From NCBI GenBank assembly GCA_030036985.1, contig JASHSD010001026.1:1-14722 (forward strand): a stretch of DNA of 14,722 bases. The letters run 5' to 3'. The translations under genes and the position numbers were made by a program. Of this stretch, positions 6,146-12,022 are shown piece by piece; the first letter of the stretch is position 1, and each line of letters starts with the position of its first letter. The notes under the pieces were generated by a model. The model had not been told where the DNA came from and did not search any database. It was given only the letters and a program-made list of their open reading frames with translations. This DNA comes from Bryobacteraceae bacterium (GTDB lineage Bacteria > Acidobacteriota > Terriglobia > Bryobacterales > Bryobacteraceae).

Positions 6146-6176
6146 GTCAGACGATCGGATTGTCAGACGATCGGAT
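6146..6176. repeat. 16-bp tandem duplication at the 3' end of vapC
   Basis: GTCAGACGATCGGAT occurs at 6146-6160 and again at 6162-6176, with a single T between, so the unit is GTCAGACGATCGGATT. It covers the last codons and stop of the toxin pseudogene (IRSSDNPIV-stop). One unit is 16 bases, so the duplication changes the C-terminal frame. Confidence 0.85.
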
Positions 6177-6591
6177 GACCGCGAGACCCTCGGCGATTGC
6201 CGCGTCGCGGAGAGCGGCATCGGACGTGGCAAGCGGAAGCCCCAGGCGCATGGCCAATCGCAAATATGCCGCATCGTAGGCGGCAAGGCCCGTCCGTCGG
6301 GCAAGCGATTCCAAATCGATATTCTCCGGCAAGCTTTGAGATTCGACCCGAATTGGGAGCGCTTTGAGAAGATTGAGGTACTCGCGGATTTGCCGTTCGG
6401 TAATGCGTTTCCGTTTGCTGAAGGCAACGAAGATGCCGTTCGCAATCTCAAATGCCCAAATCTCGGGTACAACAGCATCATCGATGGCCAATCGCTTCAG
6501 GATGGACCGGCTGTTAAGGAGAGTCTTCAGTGGGATCTCCTGGAAAACACCACGAAATCGCGACAGAGGCATCGAGAACGAACAACGCCAT
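6147..6591 (-). pseudogene. vapC: VapC-type PIN-domain toxin, frameshifted
   Basis: The proper start is the ATG at 6589-6591, which gives MALFVLDASVAISWCFPGDP and then stops after TEDSP. The rest of the PIN domain (LNSRSILKRLAIDDAVVPEIWAFE...) continues in the next frame. Removing one base near 6518-6519 (CTCCTT to CTCTT on the minus strand) gives a continuous 147-residue PIN protein of normal length. All four expected acidic residues are present across the two frames: Asp7 (VLDAS), the Glu of WAFEIAN, the Asp of AAYDAAYL and the Asp of ATSDAAL. The family cleaves RNA as the toxin of VapBC pairs. The start overlaps the upstream antitoxin stop as TGATG. An open frame from an internal ATG exists, but it lacks the first catalytic Asp. 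Confidence 0.85.
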
Positions 6592-6839
6592 CAGAAGCGA
6601 TGGCCTTCGTGCAGCGCCTCACGCGTAATCGGCGCCCCGAAGCTGAGGTGGTGCTTGTCTCCAAATTCGAACATTCGGCGAACGGCTTCCTCTCTGCGGC
6701 TCGGCTCGTTTACGGGATGCTGAACGACTTCCTGTTCGACGATGCCCCGGAGATAATCTTCGACGGCCATCCCCTTCGCGTGCGCCTTGGCGAGAAGCCC
6801 CGCTTCAATTTCCGGCCTGAACGTGAGAGTGATGGTCAC
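6591..6839 (-). CDS. VapB-type antitoxin
   Basis: This is an 82-residue protein, VTITLTFRPEIEAGLLAKAH... with AKGMAVEDYLRGIVEQEV in the middle and a hydrophilic C-terminal tail (FGDKHHLSFGAPITREALHE). A short beta strand followed by two helices at the N-terminus fits a ribbon-helix-helix-like DNA-binding antitoxin, with a toxin-binding tail. The GTG at 6839 is preferred over the GTG at 6854 because AAGGAG lies 5 bases before it and because the protein then starts directly with the strand TITLTF. The stop overlaps the vapC start (TGATG), as is normal for such pairs. The reading frame is intact, unlike its toxin. Confidence 0.72.
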   Translation of the reverse strand: MTITLTFRPEIEAGLLAKAHAKGMAVEDYLRGIVEQEVVQHPVNEPSRREEAVRRMFEFGDKHHLSFGAPITREALHEGHRF

Positions 6840-6902
6840 GGAATCTCCTTGCACCAGTTTACGGCAGGTTGGGGGCCGAACCGCGCCCTGACGGTTGACG
6901 GC

Positions 6903-6989
6903 GCCGGTCCCTTCATCTGGAAAGCCACCGCCAACGTTATTCTCAACAAAATTCGTCCTTGTAAAGAATTAGCCGGGACGGCTCACTAG
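6903..6989 (+). pseudogene. C-terminal remnant of an IS630-family transposase
   Basis: The last 28 codons of a plus-strand frame read AGPFIWKATANVILNKI then RPCKELAGTAH-stop. This resembles the IS630 transposase tail (PFxWTATAxxILxKIxRLCxxIxGTxH), recalled without a search. Nothing upstream in the frame looks like the DDE core, so only a stub remains. It lies between the antitoxin gene and the hairpin repeats and runs against the island genes. A chance resemblance cannot be excluded. Confidence 0.45.
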
Positions 6990-7011
6990 CGCCCCGACTC
7001 CCCGCCGATTC

Positions 7012-7106
7012 GGACACGCGATTTCAGTCGCGTCCCTCTCGAATTTAGCCGGCAGAATGGTGGCACAGGCTTCAGCCTCTGGGGACACGCGACTTTAGTC
7101 GCGTCT
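7012..7106. repeat. Two direct copies of a GGACACGCGAYTTYAGTCGCGTC palindrome around a hairpin
   Basis: GGACACGCGATTTCAGTCGC.. at 7012-7035 and GGACACGCGACTTTAGTCGC.. at 7083-7106 are near-palindromes related to the arms of the 134-bp element (5636-5657 and 5679-5700). Between them, GTGGCAC leads into the small hairpin AGGCT-TC-AGCCT (7067-7078), a variant of the tetraloop hairpins. The second copy contains the TAA stop (7095-7097) of the BrnA-like pseudogene. Confidence 0.75.
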
Positions 7107-7405
7107 CTCGCCCGCGCCCATCTCCGCCTCCACAAGGTTCGCCAAGATGTCGTTAATCCGCGTGAGATGCCCTTCCCCTTTCGACTTGAGCCACTCCAGC
7201 ACGCGCGCATCACGCTGACCGCGACCTTCGCCCGCCGGACATCGCGCAGCCGCACCATCGCCGCCGGCTGTTTTGCGCTCAAAGGAGGAATGTCGCTGCG
7301 ACGGCTGACACCCTGCGTCCCGGCCGCCTGCCGCTTGGCGATCCGCCGAACCGTTCTCCGTGCCGCCTCACTCCACTGCCTGTTCCTGATATCTTCGGAC
7401 TTCAT
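7095..7405 (-). pseudogene. BrnA-like antitoxin, frameshifted, no toxin partner
   Basis: From the ATG at 7405 the frame reads MKSEDIRNRQWSEAARRTVR...RRSDIPPLSAKQPAAMVRLRD then KVAVSV. It jumps at about 7209-7214 to DARVLEWLKSKGEGHLTRIN then DILANLVEAEMGAG. The DIPPL segment followed by a strand and VLEWLKSKGxGHxTRIN is the BrnA/ribbon-helix-helix pattern. One missing base (or seven, if an Arg-Leu pair before Asp was also lost) restores about 103 residues. BrnA neutralises BrnT toxins, but no BrnT fits between it and the methylase gene, whose stop is 46 bases upstream. The 3' end lies in a palindromic repeat. Confidence 0.6.
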
Positions 7406-7451
7406 TACACGGAGCATGACTTCATACGGCGTTCGGTCAAGCCAAACCCGG

Positions 7452-8366
7452 TTAAGCCAGGCGCCGAATCTGCGTTTGATCCTCGGTGATCCTGATCGGC
7501 CCAATGAGCGGAGGAATCTTCAGACCTTCACCAAAAAACATCACCTCCGACCCCTGCGACGCGGATCGCGCGCTGTACCCGATGCTGTAAACGACATGGC
7601 GAGAGCCTACATAAAGGTCGCGGATGGGCTTCACATTGTCGTACGAGACGATCCATCGCTGGCGAGTGATGCTGCCGATAACGAAATCCGCGACGCCTTC
7701 GTGGTCGTGACGCTCATAGAAATCATAATAGAGATCGCGACCCTTGATGTAGTACGGCGGGTCAAGGTATATAAGCGTTTCCCTTGGCCACCTGCAATCC
7801 CGCTTTTCAGAAATTGTAATGCGTCCCGGCGCGTGAGCCTGATGCGACTGCGCAGCTTGGCGATCGCACTGATCCGCTGTACCAGCTCCCTTGCGTTAAA
7901 TCTGGCGTCGATCTTCCAAGGGCCGCTTTGATCTCGGCCCCCGATGGATGCCGCCATTCAGGATGCCCGAACGGTTCGTTCGGTTGAGGAAGAATGTCGC
8001 GAATCCCAGTTCAAGTGTGCTGTGACCCTCCGGGAAATCCAGAATCCGTCTTTGCTTATCCCACTGCTCAACTGTCAGCGGAGTCTTCATCACAAGACGG
8101 CAGAGTTCCTCGGTATGATCAAGAACACTCTTCCAGAACGCGTGCAGGGGCTTGCTCACGTCGTTTATATGGATCCGTGATACGTACTCGTGAAATAGCA
8201 GCTCCAGAGCGATCGCGGCTCCCCCCGCGTACGGTTCGACGTATTCGCCATCGAGGAGCGCATTCTCCTTCATCAGGCTCTTCACATAAGCGGAAAGCTT
8301 AGCCTTCCCGCCCGGATAGCGGAGGGGAGTGAAATGGACGAGCCGTTGTTGGGGAGGCTCAGTCAC
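7452..8366 (-). pseudogene. dam: Dam-family DNA adenine methylase with two compensating frameshifts
   Basis: The three pieces join into about 304 residues, a normal length for D12-class N6-adenine methylases. N-part: FTPLRYPGGKAKL, then the SAM site YVEPYAGGAAIALE, NDVSKPLHAFW and FFLNRTNRSGILNGG. Middle, in another frame: IGGRDQSGPWKIDARFNARE...RRDALQFLK. C-part, back in the first frame: ETLIYLDPPYYIKGRDLYYD (catalytic DPPY), WIVSYDN and a tail to QIRRLA. One extra base at about 7946-7947 and one missing A at about 7804-7807 explain the shifts. As it stands the N-part ends at 7896 before DPPY, so no active enzyme is expected. The GTG at 8366 overlaps the ParB-like stop as GTGA and is preferred to the TTG at 8372. 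Confidence 0.88.
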
Positions 8367-9720
8367 GCCCAAAGAGTCTCAAAAAAACGCTGGGCGTTGT
8401 CCCACCCCGTCGTCAGATTGCCCTCAGTCGGCGTAAAAAATCGGTTGTGAATATAGGCATGCAGAGTGTCGATTGAGAACGGATGCTGATCATCATGAAA
8501 ACCAGCGAGGACACCCCTGAAATCCCTTTCGCTCGCTCCGTTTGCGACCATATGCTGGATAACCTCCTTTACTTTCGCGGCGAGCTTCTTCTCGATGTGA
8601 CGGTTATTCTTGGAATCATAATAAGTCAGCTTGGCTTCCACTCTGTTTACAAGGTAGTCATCCACAGACATCTCCAGGAACACCCTCAACAACACTCCAA
8701 TGGCGTGGACATGCAGGGAAAGCTGAAGGCGCTTAAGTTCGCTATATATTCCATCGATCTTCGCATTGGTAACATTCAGCTTACATGCCTTAGGTATGAT
8801 GCTTGTGCGTGGCGAGGCCCTAGGTGCACGAGTCTTTTTCTGTTTAGGAGCAGGCGTTTCCTTGAAGTCCTCCTCTGTGAACCTTTCGACCGACAAGAGC
8901 GTGCCGCCTTTCTTAGCCAGATCTGGCCTGTCCGCAGCCTTTAGGTCCGCTATATATTTGAGCTGCTGCTCTTTTGACTTCAGATCGGTGACGGTTTTTT
9001 CTTCTCGGCCAGATCGATAACGATCCGCCTCAGAGGCTTCAAAGCTTCTTCTGCAGGTAGCTCAGTCTGCAACTTGCCCCCGAGCAATTCAAAGCCGATG
9101 GCAGTGCGCACATCCGGCGTCGAAAGCAGGCGATCAAGCGTGGTCAAGGGAAACTTGGCTTCGATTAGGTCTCCCTGATCCTCGGTCAGGTCAGCGTGAG
9201 CCACGACGAAATCCAGAGCTTGGAGGGCGGCGTCGCGCCCTTTGAAGCGTGAGACGGCGATCGCTGACCAGCTGACAATCCCGCGGCCCTCTGCCTCACC
9301 ACTGTGGCGCTGTTTGATCCACTCGACGCCTTCGGTCCGATCCGACACCTCGTAGCAGTCCACGGGCTCCACCAATTTGACGTTGAAAGCGGCCGCCGAC
9401 TTTTCCAGACGCTTCCTGTGTGCTTCCAGCATTTCGAGATCCCTCACGAGCGCGGGATTCTTTAGAAGCTTCGCCGCCAGCACGCGCCGGTTGCCTTCCA
9501 GCACGATGAAGTGTCCGCTGCGGAGATGCGAGCGCACCACCAAACACCGATCAATGGGGCTAAATTCCTTCTCCGCGATGCTTTCAGCGAGATTGATCAA
9601 CTTTATCTTCTGCTCATTGATGATCTTCTGCATCGCGTCCCGCTGGCCGGTGGCGAGCCTTATACGCGGATTTTCCAGATCGAGGTCGAGGCTATCGATT
9701 TTGAGCGACTTAGCTGACAT
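8363..9720 (-). pseudogene. ParB-like nuclease-domain protein with C-terminal helical domain, frameshifted
   Basis: The N-part from ATG 9720 has the ParB/Srx fold signature: LDLDLENPRI, LAESIAEKEFSPIDRCLVV and GHFIVLEGNRRVLAAKLL, with EGNRR at residues 75-79. After LAEKKK the frame runs into a stop (PSPI). The next frame continues smoothly as TVTDLKSKEQQLKYIADLKA through a Lys/Pro linker (ETPAPKQKKTRAPRASPR) to a helical C-domain (LLRVFLEMSVDDYL...LHAYIHNRFFTP...WDNAQRFFETLW). The shift is -1 at the A-run 8995-9000 (T on the plus strand). Joined length is about 452 residues. The family binds or nicks DNA and uses nucleotides; the role here is unknown. It is coupled to the methylase gene by GTGA. 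Decay is likeliest, but slippage at the A-run is an alternative. Confidence 0.78.
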
Positions 9721-9723
9721 AGG

Positions 9724-9746
9724 CCTCCTAGCTTGTGTGCATTATA
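9724..9746 (-). promoter_or_regulatory. -10 box and ribosome site of the ParB-like gene
   Basis: On the minus strand a perfect TATAAT (9741-9746) is followed 11 bases later by AGGAGG (9724-9729), then CCT and the ATG at 9720. Transcription would start near 9734, giving a leader of about 14 bases. No good -35 box is seen. This is the strongest promoter-like sequence in the island and probably drives the ParB-like and methylase genes together. Confidence 0.6.
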
Positions 9747-9886
9747 CAACATTTTTGCCTATTTGCGTTTTAGCGCTGCATTTAACTGGTTGAGCCGCAA
9801 TAGATTGCAAATTCGCCTCGGGTCGACATCTGGCAGGCTGCGAATCGGACGCTTCACGCAGTCCCGGGACCCTCGCTGGGCCAGTG

Positions 9887-9975
9887 ACACCCTTTCTTCC
9901 CAACCAAATCAACAACCTACACCTACCCAACCCAAAATCCCCCAATCCCATCTGCTACCCTCCAGCCGAACCACA
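9887..9975 (+). promoter_or_regulatory. G-poor 5' leader of the ANAQKSTGP-family gene
   Basis: This 89-base stretch holds only three G residues and consists mainly of C, A and T, ending at CCGAACCACAATG. It has no Shine-Dalgarno sequence and should be nearly unstructured, so translation may begin through S1-type binding of an open leader. It contrasts with the GC-rich hairpin leaders elsewhere in the window. Confidence 0.5.
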
Positions 9976-10593
9976 ATGCGCAAAGAAATTCGCGACGCCA
10001 TCAACCGCGCCAACGCCCAAAAATCCACCGGCCCCATAACCCCGGAAGGCAAGCAGCGCGCCGCCATGAACGCCTGCAAACACAATCTCACCGGCCAGGA
10101 CGTGGTCCTGCTGCCCGGCGAAACCGAAGCCTACAACCGTCTCACCAACGCCCTGCTTCTCGACCTCCGCCCCGCCACCGAGCTCGAACGCCAGACCGTC
10201 CAGAAAATCATCGACGCCCATTTCCGCCTCAACCGCCTCGCCGGCGTCGAGACCAACATTTTCAACTTCTCCCTCATCGAAAACACCACCGACACCCCGC
10301 ATGACGACCGCGTCGAGGTCATGATCGCCCAGACCCGCGCCTGGATCAACCGCGCCGACTCCTTTGACCTCCTCGGCCGCTACGAATCCCGTCTCGCCCG
10401 CCAGGTTCTCAAGTACACGCTCGAATTCGAGCGCCTCCGGACCGCCCGCCGCTTCCGCGACTCGGCCGGCCAACATCGCGAAAACAAACGGGATAACTTC
10501 GAATTGGCTTCGTTTGGCAAAAATTTACCGGAGACCGTCATGAGCGCCAACTCCTTCCGTGTTCTCGAAAAATTTCCGGACGTGCAACAATAA
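9976..10593 (+). CDS. ANAQKSTGP-family protein of unknown function
   Basis: This is a 205-residue soluble protein. Its N-terminus, INRANAQKSTGPITPEGKQR then AAMNACKHNLTGQDVVLLPG (residues 9-48), is a highly recognisable conserved block shared by many paralogues in Acidobacteriota and some other soil bacteria (from memory). The rest is helical and charged (ATELERQTVQKIIDAHFRLN, LLGRYESRLARQVLKYTLEF). No catalytic motif is visible. The start at 9976 places the block near the N-terminus; the open frame upstream is in non-coding sequence. The haloacid dehalogenase gene follows after 8 bases, suggesting co-transcription. The Lys/Arg-rich block could bind nucleic acid, but this is only a guess. Confidence 0.75.
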   Translation: MRKEIRDAINRANAQKSTGPITPEGKQRAAMNACKHNLTGQDVVLLPGETEAYNRLTNALLLDLRPATELERQTVQKIIDAHFRLNRLAGVETNIFNFSLIENTTDTPHDDRVEVMIAQTRAWINRADSFDLLGRYESRLARQVLKYTLEFERLRTARRFRDSAGQHRENKRDNFELASFGKNLPETVMSANSFRVLEKFPDVQQ

Positions 10594-10601
10594 CGCCAAC
10601 C

Positions 10602-11237
10602 ATGCAACCCGCGGCCATCTTATTCGACGCCTACGGCACCTTGTTCGACGTTCACTCCATCGCGCAGAACGACCTGTCCGCCTTATGGAGACAGAAGCAG
10701 CTCGAATACACCTGGCTGCGCTCGCTCATGGGCCGCTACGAAGACTTCTGGACCGTAACCGAAGCCGCGCTGCACGCCGCCGCGACGCAACTTGGCATCG
10801 AACTGACCGCCGCCCAATTCGGCGATCTCATGGAGGCCTGGCTGTTCCCTCCCGCATTTCCCGAAGTGAAAAGCGCGCTGGACGCCCTGAACAACATCCC
10901 GCGAGCCATCCTCTCGAACGGAACGCCCAAGATGCTGGACTCAGCGGTCCGCCGCAACAACCTCGAATCCTGTTTCGCCGAAATCATTTCAGTCGAGCGA
11001 GTGAAGATCTACAAACCGTCGCCGGCCGTTTACGCGCTCGGGCCGCAGATAATGAACGCGCCCCTGAACGAAATCCTCTTCGTCTCCTCGAACTCCTGGG
11101 ACGCCGCCGGAGCCAAAGCCTTCGGCTACCAGGTCTGCTGGTGCAACCGCCGAGGCGCGGCGCCGGAGAACTTAGGCTTCGCCCCCGACATAACAATCAC
11201 AACCCTTGCCCACCTCCCCGAGGTCCTGCAAGTGTAG
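10602..11237 (+). CDS. Type II (L-2-) haloacid dehalogenase, HAD superfamily
   Basis: This 211-residue protein carries all HAD motifs of the L-2-haloacid dehalogenase subgroup: motif I FDAYGTLFD (8-16, nucleophile Asp9), the subgroup signature KQLEYTWLRSLMGRYEDFW (32-50), motif II LSNGTPKML (104-112), motif III Lys in KIYKPSP (Lys138) and motif IV FVSSNSWDAAGAKAFGY (160-176, Asp167). The family hydrolyses L-2-haloacids to D-2-hydroxyacids through an aspartyl ester in the cytoplasm. Length is close to the usual 220-230. The ATG at 10602 has no clear ribosome site; translation may depend on the gene 8 bases upstream. Natural substrates cannot be read from sequence, and some members act on other small molecules. 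Confidence 0.92.
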   Translation: MQPAAILFDAYGTLFDVHSIAQNDLSALWRQKQLEYTWLRSLMGRYEDFWTVTEAALHAAATQLGIELTAAQFGDLMEAWLFPPAFPEVKSALDALNNIPRAILSNGTPKMLDSAVRRNNLESCFAEIISVERVKIYKPSPAVYALGPQIMNAPLNEILFVSSNSWDAAGAKAFGYQVCWCNRRGAAPENLGFAPDITITTLAHLPEVLQV

Positions 11238-11256
11238 GGCAGGTTGTAAACCTTAC

Positions 11257-11368
11257 TGTGGGGTCAGGCCTTCGGGCCTGCCGCCGGGCTTCCGCCCGGC
11301 GCAATGCTCGGCAGACGCCACCATGCCCGAAATTTGACCTTATTCCGGGCCGCCCGGAAGGGCAGCCC
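11257..11368. terminator. Hairpins between convergent genes, possible bidirectional terminator
   Basis: Between the dehalogenase stop (11237) and the methyltransferase stop (11375) lie three hairpins: CAGGCC-TTCG-GGCCTG (11265-11280), GCCGGGC-TTCC-GCCCGGC (11283-11300) and GGGCCGCCC-GGAA-GGGCAGCCC (11347-11368). The last pairs fully, with one G-U wobble, only as minus-strand RNA, where its loop reads TTCC. The first contains the C(UUCG)G extra-stable tetraloop. Position suggests they end both transcripts, but no T-tract follows, so factor-independent termination is not shown. They belong to the same family as the array at 210-457. Confidence 0.5.
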
Positions 11369-11374
11369 TGCACT

Positions 11375-12022
11375 TCAATACCGAATATCCACAATCTGGC
11401 GCGACCGAAACCGCGACACATCCGTACTGAACGCACCCTGCGTTCCCGCGAGCGCGGTCCGCACCAGCTCCCGAAACTCCTCCGGCGTAAACGCCCGCCG
11501 AATCGATTGCCTCCCGTCGACCGCGGCCTCGCGTCCGATCAGCGGGCACAGAAACACTGTGAACAGCACGAACGGCAAACGGCTCCGGATCAGATCGTGC
11601 AGGATAAATCGCGGGCACGAGCGGCCCACGTTGCGAATCAGTTCGATATTCTGCTCCGGCGTCAGGTGATGCGCGGTGAGACAGCAGACCGCGACATCGG
11701 CCTCCGGCAGGCGTTCAGTGACCGCATCCGCGGCGATGATCGGAACATTCGCCCGGTCGAGCGCATGATCCGGCGGTTTCCGGTCGATGCCGATCACCTC
11801 CACGCCGAGGCGCCGCCGCAGATGCTCCAGCAGCGCGCCGCCGCCGCAGCCGATATCGATGACCCGGCGCACCGGACGGTCGCCCGCGCGAATCAACCGC
11901 TCGATGGTCGGGAATGTCCCAAGGAGCCTGTTGACGAAATCGAGATCGCGATGAAACTTATCGAGAACAGCGCCGGTGATCTCCGGCGAATCCATCAGCT
12001 CGGGTTCGAGCGACCGAATCAC
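11375..12022 (-). CDS. Class I SAM-dependent methyltransferase
   Basis: This is a 215-residue protein with motif I VIDIGCGGGALLE (54-66), the acidic end of strand 2 at Asp80 (VEVIGIDRKP), motif II ADVAVCCLTAHHL (108-120) and a post-core segment RRAFTPEEFRELV. The N-terminus, RSLEPELMDSPEIT, followed by a helix with DLDFVNRLLG, resembles UbiE-like methyltransferases often found beside type III polyketide synthases; no such synthase is visible here. The start is a GTG at 12020-12022 overlapping the upstream activator's stop as GTGA, so it is translationally coupled to the NtrYX-like pair. The substrate is unknown. A quinone, lipid or small-molecule acceptor is possible. Confidence 0.83.
   Translation of the reverse strand: MIRSLEPELMDSPEITGAVLDKFHRDLDFVNRLLGTFPTIERLIRAGDRPVRRVIDIGCGGGALLEHLRRRLGVEVIGIDRKPPDHALDRANVPIIAADAVTERLPEADVAVCCLTAHHLTPEQNIELIRNVGRSCPRFILHDLIRSRLPFVLFTVFLCPLIGREAAVDGRQSIRRAFTPEEFRELVRTALAGTQGAFSTDVSRFRSRQIVDIRY

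Noticed and set aside
6336..6989. 217-codon plus-strand frame as a whole gene
   Set aside because: Most of it is antisense to vapC and the antitoxin; only its last 28 codons resemble something (an IS630 tail).
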